A program made the translations under genes and the position numbers. The notes under the pieces are model-generated. The model saw nothing but the letters and a program-made list of their open reading frames with translations, had not been told where the DNA came from and searched no databases. A stretch of 46,782 bases of DNA. It comes from JAGLTZ01 sp964637695. GTDB taxonomy: Bacteria; Blakebacterota; Blakebacteria; Blakebacterales; Blakebacteraceae. How positions within the stretch are numbered: position 1 is the stretch's first letter; every line of letters starts with the position of its first letter. Below, piece after piece: positions 24,920 through 33,564 of the stretch. Location: assembly GCA_964637695.1 (NCBI GenBank), contig CAZWVF010000016.1, forward strand, positions 1 through 46,782, read 5' to 3'.

Positions 24920-26031
24920 ACAAGCGCTCCAACCAGCAGGTCGAGGGTTCGCTGATCGAATCCCGCTTCCGCAACCCAGACAGGTTCTTCCTTTGCGGAC
25001 AATCCCGCCGGCACCAGTTTCACTTCATCCTTGGCTGTAGTGATCACGGCTTCAGCACCAGTGCTTCTCCATCCATCCTTTATCATCTCGATATCTCCGA
25101 CCGAGTAAGGATGATGGTCACCGAACTCCATATGGGCCACAACCAATCCGCCCCTCTGCTTGACCTCCAGTTCAAATGGTCGTGGGTCGGCAAGCCCTGA
25201 AACCAGGAAAACGGGTCGACCCGAGAGCCAGTCGAGCTGACGGACATCCCCCCCTCCCGCCTCCCTCAGCATCTGCATTCTCAGGACGCCGCTGGTTATT
25301 TCGGCTTCCGTACTGAAAGCCTTCAACAGACCGTTGAGCCGATCGGGGATCGGTCTGATACCGTCGGTGCCTCTGTTCACAAAAAGAAAGAGATCGGCGG
25401 CGCGCAGTGCCGAGAGCGGTTCTCGGAGCCTGCCGGCCGGCAGTGTCCAGCCGTTGCCGAATGGATCAAGCGCATCGAGCAGCATTACATCTGCATCGCG
25501 CGCCAGACCCAGATGCTGATATCCGTCATCGAGGATTACAACCTCCGCTCCAAATCGCTCTCTGGCCAGCCGGGCAGCCGTATAGCGGTTGCGACTTACG
25601 ATGACCACAACGGGAACCGCCCGCGCGATCATTACCGGCTCATCCCCTGCCTGCTGCGGTCCAACCAGCGGTCCCGATCCGTCTGATACGAGGAGGGGTC
25701 CGCTTCCACGGCCAACTGCACCGTAGCCGCGCGATACAACCGCAACGGGGATTTCCCTCTCCATCAATGCTCTTGCCAGTCCTATGACGAGGGGAGATTT
25801 CCCCGTACCGCCCACCGTGATGTTCCCGACAGAAACAACCGTGACTCCGGAGAGTCGCCTGGTTCTAAGAAATCCCAGTCGGTGGAACTCCCGGCGCGCC
25901 CAGACCAGAGAGGAGTAGAGCACGGCCGGAGGAATTAAAAGGTAATAGAGAAACTGCTCTCCGAATGAAAGGGCTCCGGGCCTGTGTCCGGCCCAGATAA
26001 GACGCAGAGTTGCCTCCAGACGCTCTCTCAC
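24916..26031 (-). CDS. lpxK: tetraacyldisaccharide 4'-kinase
   Basis: Phosphorylates the lipid A disaccharide at the 4' position, at the inner face of the cytoplasmic membrane. It is 371 residues. An N-terminal hydrophobic segment (FLYYLLIPPAVLYSSLVW) is followed by the P-loop VGNITVGGTGKSP near residues 67-79, and by EVVILDDGYQHLGLARD, the conserved DDGxQ motif. The start is a GTG at 26029-26031 that overlaps the waaA stop (GTGA), with GGAG seven bases upstream. Confidence 0.96.
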   Translation of the reverse strand: MRERLEATLRLIWAGHRPGALSFGEQFLYYLLIPPAVLYSSLVWARREFHRLGFLRTRRLSGVTVVSVGNITVGGTGKSPLVIGLARALMEREIPVAVVSRGYGAVGRGSGPLLVSDGSGPLVGPQQAGDEPVMIARAVPVVVIVSRNRYTAARLARERFGAEVVILDDGYQHLGLARDADVMLLDALDPFGNGWTLPAGRLREPLSALRAADLFLFVNRGTDGIRPIPDRLNGLLKAFSTEAEITSGVLRMQMLREAGGGDVRQLDWLSGRPVFLVSGLADPRPFELEVKQRGGLVVAHMEFGDHHPYSVGDIEMIKDGWRSTGAEAVITTAKDEVKLVPAGLSAKEEPVWVAEAGFDQRTLDLLVGALV

Positions 26032-27419
26032 AGGGCTGCTCCGTCGGGAGATTCCTCAGCCATTTCATCCACACGGAGCCGTCGGCTCCCCCTGTCGAAC
26101 CGGGCAATTCCGGCATCGGACCTGGAGAGACCCATTACTTTTGAATAGTATTTCTCCACCTCTGCCAGTGCTCCCCTGCTGCTCTTCACCGCCTGCCGGG
26201 CTGCACCGCCCATGTCGATCCGTCGCTGTTCATTTTCAAGGAGGTCTGCCAGCGAATCGGCCAGATCCATGGGACCCTCCACCCTTTTTCCACCACCCGC
26301 TTCCAGAAGAAGCAGATCTGCGGAACCTGTATCACCGGTATGCGGTCCGAAGAGCACGGGGATACCGTAGAGAGCAGGTTCCATGAGGTTGTGCCCCCCT
26401 AACGGAACCAGGCTCCCTCCCACGAATGCCAGGTCGGAAGCAGCATAGAAGCCTTCGAGTTCCCCAATCGTATCGAGAAGAAGCACCTGTTCGTCTGAGA
26501 AGCGGCGATCTTCCTGATTGTCGGTTCTGAGCAGGTAACTGATTCCACGTGAAAGGAGGAGCTCTTCGACTTCCGCTATTCTCTGCGGATGCCTCGGGGC
26601 AATAACCATCAACAGATCGGGTAATCTGCCTGCCACATCCTCAAAGGCATCCAGCAGCAGCGTCTCCTCACCATGACGTGTACTTCCGGCGGTAAAGATC
26701 GGCCTGTCACCCGGCAGATTCCGGTGCGACCTCCTCTCGGCAACGGTGGCATCCACAACTCCCGGCAACGGTTCAGATTTCAGATCTCCGGAAACATGGA
26801 CTGAGGATGCAGATGCTCCCAATTCGATGAAGCGCTCGCGGTCTTCAACCGATTTGACACAGAGCTTATCGATACCGGCAAGCATTCCGGCCACCACTCC
26901 CCTGGCAATACGGTATCTGCCGAATGCACCTTTCGACACCCTGCCGTTTACCAGCAGAATGCCGGTTCCGTATTTAACTGCCTGCGAGATCAGATTGGGC
27001 CACAGTTCTGTTTCGGCGATTACCAGAACCTGGGGATGCAGGGCTCTGATTGTCCTGCCCACAATCAGTGGTGAGTCGAGTGGCAGATAGACCAGATTGG
27101 CCTGATCGCCAAAAAGCTGCCTTGCCCTGTTGCGGCCGGTGGAGGTTACCGTGGTTATTACGACTGGAAGCTCCGGAGTGAGGTTCTGCAGAGATGGAAT
27201 AATACGGGCCAGGACTCCCACTTCCCCTACCGATGCGGCATGGAACCAGAGACAGCCTGCGGGTTCGACAGCTTTCCTGATCTCTTCAGGTATGAATCCG
27301 TAGCGGCTGCTCCACCCTCCCCTGCCCCTGCCATCCCGTACCAGCCAGTAGGGTATCGAGAGGATGGCCAGGATGCTCACAATGATATTGTAGAGACCTG
27401 TCAGAATGAGGGCGGTCAT
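26028..27419 (-). CDS. waaA: 3-deoxy-D-manno-octulosonic acid (Kdo) transferase
   Basis: Adds Kdo to the lipid A precursor. It is a 463-residue GT-B glycosyltransferase of the GT30 type. An N-terminal membrane anchor (LILTGLYNIIVSILAILSIP) precedes WFHAASVGEV, the acceptor-side motif, and the donor-side ILVNGRVSKGAF, FTAGSTRHGEE and GGSLVPLGGHNLMEP motifs. The frame is open into lpxB. I chose the ATG at 27417-27419, although its AAGGAGGT is separated from the ATG by no bases, an unusually close spacing. The number of Kdo residues added cannot be told. Confidence 0.95.
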   Translation of the reverse strand: MTALILTGLYNIIVSILAILSIPYWLVRDGRGRGGWSSRYGFIPEEIRKAVEPAGCLWFHAASVGEVGVLARIIPSLQNLTPELPVVITTVTSTGRNRARQLFGDQANLVYLPLDSPLIVGRTIRALHPQVLVIAETELWPNLISQAVKYGTGILLVNGRVSKGAFGRYRIARGVVAGMLAGIDKLCVKSVEDRERFIELGASASSVHVSGDLKSEPLPGVVDATVAERRSHRNLPGDRPIFTAGSTRHGEETLLLDAFEDVAGRLPDLLMVIAPRHPQRIAEVEELLLSRGISYLLRTDNQEDRRFSDEQVLLLDTIGELEGFYAASDLAFVGGSLVPLGGHNLMEPALYGIPVLFGPHTGDTGSADLLLLEAGGGKRVEGPMDLADSLADLLENEQRRIDMGGAARQAVKSSRGALAEVEKYYSKVMGLSRSDAGIARFDRGSRRLRVDEMAEESPDGAAL

Positions 27420-27435
27420 ACCTCCTTCAGAAACC

Positions 27436-28644
27436 TTACTCACAGTCGAGCAGGTCCTCGGCCATCCCGGCAACTCTTCCGGCGGCTCCCGGTTCACCCA
27501 GACGTTTCCTCACTTCCTCGAACCCTTCCAGTACCTTCCGGCGTACGGTGCCCTCCTCCAGCATCGGGGAGAGCTGATCAGCCAGGTTCCGGCCTGTAAC
27601 ATCTCCCTGAAGAACTTCCGGCACAAGTCTTTCGCCGGCCACCAGGTTGACCAGACCCACATGCGGCACTTTCACTCGCGCCTGTCCAATCCTCCACGAC
27701 AGGAAGTTCATCCGGTAGGCAATGACCATCGGAGTTTCGAGCAGTGCAGCCTCCAGGGTGGCGGTCCCCGAGGCAACCAGTCCTCCTCTTGCTGCTGCGA
27801 GCACATCGTATGTGCGGCCCCGTACCAGATGAAGACCGTCGGTCGACCTGTACCTGCTGCCATCCGGCAGAGCCGGAGCTACCTTCAGTGCTGTGGCGGC
27901 CAGGATGCGCCTGTATGTGGTATCGTCTACCCCAGGTGCAGCACAGAGCACGGGAATCAGTTCGGGACTTGAACTTCGCAGATGAATAACAGCCTCGGCC
28001 ATTCGGGGGAGCAGGCGTACCACCTCCTGTTTCCGGCTGCCGGGCATCAACGCGACTATCGATGATTGTTCAGGGAGCAGCAATTCAGACCGCAGCGAAT
28101 CTGGATCGACCTGCGGTCTGGCGATGTCGATCAGGGGATGCCCCACGAACCGGGCATTCAGTTCGACGCCGTATTCCGAACACTTCCGGTCGAAGAACTC
28201 CCCTTCGAACGGGAGCACGCACGCCAGGGCATCTGTCTCTTCCGCAAGAGTCACTACGCGTTCCTCATGCCACGCCCAGACCTGAGGAGCGATGTAGTAC
28301 AGCACCCGGCAACCGAGTGAACGTGCCGCCCGGGCTACCCGCAGATTGAAGGCGGGATAGTCTGCCAGGATCACCAGTTTTGGCTGGTAGGTAGCCAGGT
28401 AGCTGCGTACGTCACCCATTACCCTGAAAAGATAAGGGAGGTAACGCACTACCTCTGCAAATCCCATGAATGAAAGCTGGTCGCTGTGGTGGAGGATCGA
28501 TACCCCCGCATCGCTGAGCGAGTATCCTCCGATTCCACTGAACTGCAGGCCCGGCCGCCGTCTGCTCAATTCCCGGACCACGCTGCCGGCGTGAAGGTCA
28601 CCAGAGGCTTCTCCGGCGATGACGAAGACTCTGCCGTTGTCCAT
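27436..28644 (-). CDS. lpxB: lipid-A-disaccharide synthase
   Basis: Condenses UDP-2,3-diacylglucosamine with lipid X to form the disaccharide. It is a 402-residue GT19 enzyme peripheral to the inner membrane. Signature segments are IAGEASGDLHAG at the N terminus, ISPQVWAW-like YIAPQVWAWHEER in the middle, LMPGSRKQEVVRLLPRM, and SGTATLEAALLETPMVIAYR. The ATG at 28642-28644 follows the oxidoreductase stop by one base and has no clear Shine-Dalgarno sequence, so it probably relies on coupling. Confidence 0.97.
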   Translation of the reverse strand: MDNGRVFVIAGEASGDLHAGSVVRELSRRRPGLQFSGIGGYSLSDAGVSILHHSDQLSFMGFAEVVRYLPYLFRVMGDVRSYLATYQPKLVILADYPAFNLRVARAARSLGCRVLYYIAPQVWAWHEERVVTLAEETDALACVLPFEGEFFDRKCSEYGVELNARFVGHPLIDIARPQVDPDSLRSELLLPEQSSIVALMPGSRKQEVVRLLPRMAEAVIHLRSSSPELIPVLCAAPGVDDTTYRRILAATALKVAPALPDGSRYRSTDGLHLVRGRTYDVLAAARGGLVASGTATLEAALLETPMVIAYRMNFLSWRIGQARVKVPHVGLVNLVAGERLVPEVLQGDVTGRNLADQLSPMLEEGTVRRKVLEGFEEVRKRLGEPGAAGRVAGMAEDLLDCE

Positions 28645-28645
28645 C

Positions 28646-29668
28646 TCAGGTGCCGGCTATCTTTCTTGTGATCTCTTCGGCCAGCTCGAGCGCTGTCGCC
28701 GCCTCTCTGCCGCTTACACCAGCCGGATAAGCGACTTCCTGCGAACCGCTCTCCTGAGCCTTCACACACCTGAGGAAGGAATCTATCTCCATCGCCAGGG
28801 CATCCCTTTCGCCCTGATACTCCTTGCGGGTGATCACGCGGCCCTCCATCTCCATCACCGGTATCTCACTGTCACCGATTTCACCCGGATCGTGGCGCAG
28901 GCGAACCAGCTCCCGGCTCCCTTCCAGAAGGTCGAGTGAAAGATAGACCTGGCTGGCAAAGACCCGCAGCTTCCTCATTGAGGAGAGGGAAATCCTGCTT
29001 GCGGTCACATTGGCAACACAACCACCGGGAAAACTGAGCCTCACATTCGCAATATCGGCCGAGGAGGTGATGACCGGTACGCCGGCCGCCTCTATTTCGA
29101 CCGGTTTCTCTCCTGTGAGATAGAGGATCAGGTCCAGGTCGTGCACCATCAGGTCGAGGACAACCGGAACATCGGTGCCCCTTGGATTGTAGGGTGCAAG
29201 CCGGTGCGCCTCTATGAATCGGGGTATTATCTTTTCAGCTTCGAGTTCCTGAAGGGCCGGATTGAATCTCTCGACATGACCCACGTGCAGTATCCTGCCG
29301 CTTCCTTCCGCTTTCTCCACCAGCGACCAGGCGCTCGCTGATTCCGCTGTAATAGGCTTTTCGACGAGCACATGACAGCCCGTCTCCAGAGCCTTTTCCA
29401 CAACCATAGCATGGGATGCAGTGGGTACGGCTATCGAAACGGCATCGCATTTCTCCAGACACTCCTCCAGAGAGTCCGCGATTTCGACAGGGTGGACGCT
29501 GTCAAGCTCACTCCTCCTTCTCTCCGCAAGACCTTCTTCAAGGTCGTGGATGACTATCGAAGAAACGAATGGATGGCTTGAGTACTTCTGAAGATGAAAG
29601 GTTCCAAGATGCCCTGCACCCACCACACCAACCGTAAATGTCTCCAGGCTGATGTCTCCGGCAGTCAC
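28646..29668 (-). CDS. Gfo/Idh/MocA-family oxidoreductase in the lipid A operon
   Basis: An NAD(P)-dependent sugar dehydrogenase of 340 residues. The Rossmann fold begins with GVVGAGHLGTFHLQKY near residues 13-28. LVEKPITAE carries the family EKP motif near residue 100, GHVERFNPA follows near 128, and DLMVHDLDLIL holds the probable catalytic histidine. Genes of this family between lpxA and lpxB are known in several phyla. The characterised example is GnnA, which oxidises the 3-hydroxyl of UDP-GlcNAc so that GnnB can aminate it. No transaminase gene is in the window, so a GnnA role is only an inference. The start is a GTG that overlaps the lpxA stop (GTGA). Confidence 0.88.
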   Translation of the reverse strand: MTAGDISLETFTVGVVGAGHLGTFHLQKYSSHPFVSSIVIHDLEEGLAERRRSELDSVHPVEIADSLEECLEKCDAVSIAVPTASHAMVVEKALETGCHVLVEKPITAESASAWSLVEKAEGSGRILHVGHVERFNPALQELEAEKIIPRFIEAHRLAPYNPRGTDVPVVLDLMVHDLDLILYLTGEKPVEIEAAGVPVITSSADIANVRLSFPGGCVANVTASRISLSSMRKLRVFASQVYLSLDLLEGSRELVRLRHDPGEIGDSEIPVMEMEGRVITRKEYQGERDALAMEIDSFLRCVKAQESGSQEVAYPAGVSGREAATALELAEEITRKIAGT

Positions 29669-30450
29669 CCTATCAACCCACGCTCGGAATTCTCGATGAA
29701 GTCGAGCAGATTGAGGATTTCGGGCGTCTGCGGCAACTCGTTCTGGATCTTCTCCACTGCGTTAGACCGGTTGAGGCCGGAGCGGAAGAGATAGCGATAG
29801 GCCTTTTTTATCACCGATATCGTCTCGCTGTTGAATCCACGGCGCCGCAGGCCGATCGAATTGACTCCGACCGGCTTCAAGGGTTCTCCGGCGACACGGA
29901 TATAGGGCGGGACATCCTGCACGACGCGGAATCCTCCTCCCACCATGGCATGGTCTCCAATATGGCAGAACTGGTGTATGGCACAATCTCCGCCGATAAC
30001 CACCCACTCACCCAGAAACACGTGTCCACCCATCTGCAGACTGTTTGCAAGCACGCAGTGATCCCCAACCACACAGTCGTGAGCGACGTGAACGTAGGCC
30101 ATCAGAAGACAATCGGCGCCGATCTCCGTCGTGCCGCGATCGACAGTGCCCCTGTGGAGGGTGCAGAATTCTCTGATGACCGTGCGCGGGCCGACCTCGA
30201 GAGTACTCTCCTCACCTGCAAATTTCAGATCCTGCGGGACATTCCCGACAGCCGCTCCGGTGAAGACCTGCACATCCTCGGCCAGACGCGAGCCGGAGGC
30301 CACGTGCACGTGAGGGCCCAGCTTTACGTTTTCTCCCAGTTCAACATTGTCTTCGACAACTGCAAAGGGCCCTATCTCCACACCGGTGCCGAGCCTGGCT
30401 TCGCCATCCACGACTGCTGTCGGATGTATTACAACAGCAGTTTCGTTCAC
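29665..30450 (-). CDS. lpxA: UDP-N-acetylglucosamine O-acyltransferase
   Basis: The first acyltransferase of lipid A synthesis, 261 residues and the usual size. A left-handed beta-helix of hexapeptide repeats begins at IHPTAVVDGEARLG. The catalytic histidine lies in YVHVAHDCVVG, and the sequence NSLQMGGHVFLG and a helical C-terminal domain complete the family pattern. The GTG at 30448-30450 overlaps the stop of the upstream gene (GTGA) and has GGAAGGGA upstream. The frame is open further but only inside lpxC-fabZ. Acyl-chain length and O- versus N-acylation cannot be judged. Confidence 0.96.
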   Translation of the reverse strand: MNETAVVIHPTAVVDGEARLGTGVEIGPFAVVEDNVELGENVKLGPHVHVASGSRLAEDVQVFTGAAVGNVPQDLKFAGEESTLEVGPRTVIREFCTLHRGTVDRGTTEIGADCLLMAYVHVAHDCVVGDHCVLANSLQMGGHVFLGEWVVIGGDCAIHQFCHIGDHAMVGGGFRVVQDVPPYIRVAGEPLKPVGVNSIGLRRRGFNSETISVIKKAYRYLFRSGLNRSNAVEKIQNELPQTPEILNLLDFIENSERGLIG

Positions 30451-31871
30451 ACATTCCCTTCCGGCTCGCCGGGTCTGTCCTGGATCGAAGCCATCAGTTC
30501 TCCTTCGCAAACAAGCTGCCCGTCCACATAGGCGCGGACCATCAGTTTGCAGAGCGGACCCTTCATGCGGAGCATTTCCGCTTCCAGTCTCAATTGATCA
30601 CCGGGCACTACCTGCCGGCGGAAACGGACTTTGTCTATCCCTACAAACATGGCGAGTTTTGTCGACGGATCGTCGATTGTCTGAAGCATGAGTATCCCGC
30701 CCACCTGGGCCAACGCCTCGACGATCAAAACTCCGGGCATGACCGGTGCACCGGGAAAGTGTCCCACGAAGAATTCCTCATTGATCGTCACATTCTTCAG
30801 GCCGACAACTTTCTTTCTCGGTTCGATTTCCAGTATACGATCGACCAGCAGGAAGGGATACCGGTGAGGCATCATCCTCTGGATGGCCAGGGGATCGAGC
30901 AGTCCCTTCTCGGCCTTGCCGGTCTGGTACCTGCTTTCGATCTCCTTCCTTTCCTGAAACCGGCGCAGTTTCCTGACCACTTCCACGTTTGCGGCATGCC
31001 CCGAGCGGGCAGCCAGAACATGAGCCTTCAAGGGCATTCCCAGAAGGGCGAAATCGCCTATCAGGTCGAGTGTCTTGTGTCTTACAGGTTCATTCGGCCA
31101 GCGGAATTCTCCCCCGGCTATAACCTCGCCCATCTTCCTGGGGGCATCGGCGGGCAGTTTGAACCCGGCCTGGAGCTTTTCGAGTTCCTTATCTGTCACT
31201 TCGTGGTCGATAATGACTACTGCACTGTCGATGGAACCCCCCTTGATCAGGTCTCTTTCAGCCATCTCCTCAACTTCACGCAGAAAGCAGAAGGTACGCG
31301 CTGCGGCGAATTCCGTAGTGAACTCCTCTTCCAGGCCATACATGCTGGTGTACTGGGTACCGAGGGCAGGATTCTGGTAATCGACCATGAAGGTGATACG
31401 GAAACGGTCGGAGGGCAGGACAACGAGATCCACGCCCCGTTCCGGCTCGGAATATGTGATGGTTTCATCCACTTCCAGATATCGGCGGGGAGCTTCCTGT
31501 TCCTTCTTGCCGGCTTCAATAAGTACCTCGACGTATGGCATCGAGGAACCATCTCCAACTGGAGGCTCGGGACCATCCATCTCCACGTAGACATTATCCA
31601 GGCAGAGGCCGTGAATAGCCGCCAGGAGATGCTCTACAGTACTGACGCTGGCCCCGTTTGCTCCAATCGTCGTACCCCGATCGAGGCTGATGACATTGTC
31701 GATATCAGCCTTGATCTCAGGCCGCTCTTCCAGGTCTGACCTTATAAATACGACACCTGTATCGGGAGGTGCCGGGCGGAATGTAACCGAAGCCCTTGAG
31801 CCGGTATGGAGTCCGACACCGGTGAGGGTGATCGATTTGGCAACGGTTGCCTGCATCTCTTGCAGCGACAT
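30447..31871 (-). CDS. lpxC-fabZ: bifunctional LpxC deacetylase / FabZ dehydratase
   Basis: A fusion of 474 residues. Residues 1-310 are LpxC, the committed zinc deacetylase of lipid A synthesis. The zinc ligand is H81 in STVEHLLAAIHG, the others lie in RHKTLDLIGD, and the catalytic base lies in RSGHAANVE. From about residue 325 it is FabZ, the (3R)-hydroxyacyl-ACP dehydratase, with MMPHRYPFLLVDRI, GHFPGAPVMPGV and the catalytic Glu in VEALAQVGG. This fusion is characteristic of Bacteroidota, Chlorobiota and relatives. The ATG at 31869-31871 follows AAGGAG by five bases. It couples acyl supply to lipid A commitment. Confidence 0.97.
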   Translation of the reverse strand: MSLQEMQATVAKSITLTGVGLHTGSRASVTFRPAPPDTGVVFIRSDLEERPEIKADIDNVISLDRGTTIGANGASVSTVEHLLAAIHGLCLDNVYVEMDGPEPPVGDGSSMPYVEVLIEAGKKEQEAPRRYLEVDETITYSEPERGVDLVVLPSDRFRITFMVDYQNPALGTQYTSMYGLEEEFTTEFAAARTFCFLREVEEMAERDLIKGGSIDSAVVIIDHEVTDKELEKLQAGFKLPADAPRKMGEVIAGGEFRWPNEPVRHKTLDLIGDFALLGMPLKAHVLAARSGHAANVEVVRKLRRFQERKEIESRYQTGKAEKGLLDPLAIQRMMPHRYPFLLVDRILEIEPRKKVVGLKNVTINEEFFVGHFPGAPVMPGVLIVEALAQVGGILMLQTIDDPSTKLAMFVGIDKVRFRRQVVPGDQLRLEAEMLRMKGPLCKLMVRAYVDGQLVCEGELMASIQDRPGEPEGNV

Positions 31872-31912
31872 AGAAACTCCTTGCTCAATCAGGAAGATTT
31901 TAGTGCACTGTG

Positions 31913-32938
31913 CTATTCGGTTCGCCCCTCAAGCTCGGCCAACCGTTTCTCAAGTTCCCGCACACGCTGACGTAATTTAGGCAGTCTCGCAAGGTTAGCC
32001 AGCATGGCATTGAATTCCTTGTGGGGACGGGCCGGGAAACCCGATACGAAGGTTCCCTCCGGAACATCCTTGATCACGCCCGCCTTTCCGCCGACGACAG
32101 CCCCGTCATGGACTGTTATATGACCGCCGAAGCCCGCCTGTCCACCAATCTGCACACCACCCCCGATCGTGGTGGAACCAGCCATTCCCGCCTGCCCCGC
32201 CAGCGCCGTATTGGGCCCGATCGTGCAATTGTGTGCTATCATAACAAGATTATCAATCTTGACTCCCGAGCATATTCTTGTCTCACCGAATGTTGCCCTG
32301 TCTATGGTCGAACAGGCCCCGACCAGTACATCATCCTCCAGAACCGCGATACCGACGTGTTTCATCTTCCTGTATATCCCATCTTCACGGCTGTGGCCAA
32401 ATCCGTCGCTTCCTACAACCGCATTGGCAAGCAGCTCCACTCTGTTTCCGATTATGCATTCCCTGTAAACCACCGACCCGGGATGGAATCTGCAATCTGT
32501 GCCTACCGTGACATCCCTGCCCAGATAAACACCGGGCCCGACCCATGTTCCCGCCCCGATCACGACTCCCGATTCGATTATAGCCAGAGCACCGACGGCG
32601 ACACCCTCGCCGAGCCGGGCACCGGGATCGACGACGGCTGCAGGATGGATACCCTCGGGGTAATCATCTGAGACCGGATATAAAAGCTCGAGGGATCTTC
32701 TCAGCCCGGCATAGGGGATTTCGACCCTGATAAGAGCAGCTGAGGTCTCTCCCTTGAAATCCTCAGCAACGATAACCGCACCTGCTGAGGTCTGATCTAC
32801 CAGATCGAGATATCGAGGCGAATGCAGGAAGGAAAGATCTTCGGCTTCGGCCGCATCGAGAGGAGCGATGCCGGTGAGTTCAACATCCTCACCGACAAGC
32901 TCTCCACCCAGTTCTTTCGCCAGCTCGCTGGCCAGCAT
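31913..32938 (-). CDS. lpxD: UDP-3-O-(3-hydroxyacyl)glucosamine N-acyltransferase
   Basis: The second acyltransferase of lipid A synthesis, 341 residues. The N-terminal uridine-binding domain (residues 1-100) is followed by a hexapeptide-repeat beta-helix. The catalytic histidine is in LVMIAHNCTIG. A C-terminal helix ends in a Glu/Arg-rich stretch (LRQRVRELEKRLAELEGR). The ATG at 32936-32938 follows the ompH stop by 11 bases without a clear ribosome-binding site. The stop lies 41 bases before lpxC-fabZ. Confidence 0.97.
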   Translation of the reverse strand: MLASELAKELGGELVGEDVELTGIAPLDAAEAEDLSFLHSPRYLDLVDQTSAGAVIVAEDFKGETSAALIRVEIPYAGLRRSLELLYPVSDDYPEGIHPAAVVDPGARLGEGVAVGALAIIESGVVIGAGTWVGPGVYLGRDVTVGTDCRFHPGSVVYRECIIGNRVELLANAVVGSDGFGHSREDGIYRKMKHVGIAVLEDDVLVGACSTIDRATFGETRICSGVKIDNLVMIAHNCTIGPNTALAGQAGMAGSTTIGGGVQIGGQAGFGGHITVHDGAVVGGKAGVIKDVPEGTFVSGFPARPHKEFNAMLANLARLPKLRQRVRELEKRLAELEGRTE

Positions 32939-32949
32939 AGCGCTGAAGT

Positions 32950-33504
32950 CTACGGCCTGTCGGAAGGCGAAGTCGCCCCCATCATTTCAATGATCTTCGG
33001 AGTCAGGTCGTACATGGGATCAGCCCATACGATACCACCCGATGCTGCATCGAATATGTAATCGTACCCCTCTTCCTGGCCTACCCTCTCGAGCAGGGTG
33101 TTAACGGAATCGATGATCGGTCTCATCAGTTCCTGATTTCGCTGGTAGGCCCTGCCGGTCTGGCCCCAGATCTCGTCGATGAAGGTCTGGTACTCCATTG
33201 CCTTCTGCTGCAGCTCTGCTGTGAGCTGAACCCGTCGCTCCTGGGTCATTGCCATGCTCTGACGCTCCAGCTCCTGATTAAGCTGGTTGATCTCCTCCTG
33301 CATGGCGTTCGCCTGCCGCTGCCACGCATCATTCTCGGCTGTGAAGGTTGCCTGCGCCTCGACAGTTCCGGGGTACGCCCCGATAACAGCCTGTGAATCG
33401 ATAAAGCCCAGCGTCAATTGATCCTGCTGCGGCATGAATACCGCACCAGTAACCAGAGCAAAGAAAAAGCCGCCGAATGCACCGGCGGTGAGAGTCTTGC
33501 GCAT
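32950..33504 (-). CDS. ompH: OmpH/Skp-like periplasmic chaperone
   Basis: A 184-residue periplasmic protein that probably escorts unfolded outer-membrane proteins to BamA. The signal peptide covers residues 1-25. The mature N terminus LTLGFIDSQAVIGAYPG is the small strand that forms the trimer. Residues 50-150 are a long coiled coil rich in Gln, Glu and Met (QEEINQLNQELERQSMAM). The ATG at 33502-33504 has AGGAGG eight bases upstream. It lies between bamA and lpxD, the order seen in many Gram-negative bacteria. Confidence 0.93.
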   Translation of the reverse strand: MRKTLTAGAFGGFFFALVTGAVFMPQQDQLTLGFIDSQAVIGAYPGTVEAQATFTAENDAWQRQANAMQEEINQLNQELERQSMAMTQERRVQLTAELQQKAMEYQTFIDEIWGQTGRAYQRNQELMRPIIDSVNTLLERVGQEEGYDYIFDAASGGIVWADPMYDLTPKIIEMMGATSPSDRP

Positions 33505-33564
33505 TGCAAACGCCTCCTCTTGCCGCGATCAAGGCCGCCTCAAACGTTCTGTTTGTTCAAGCGG

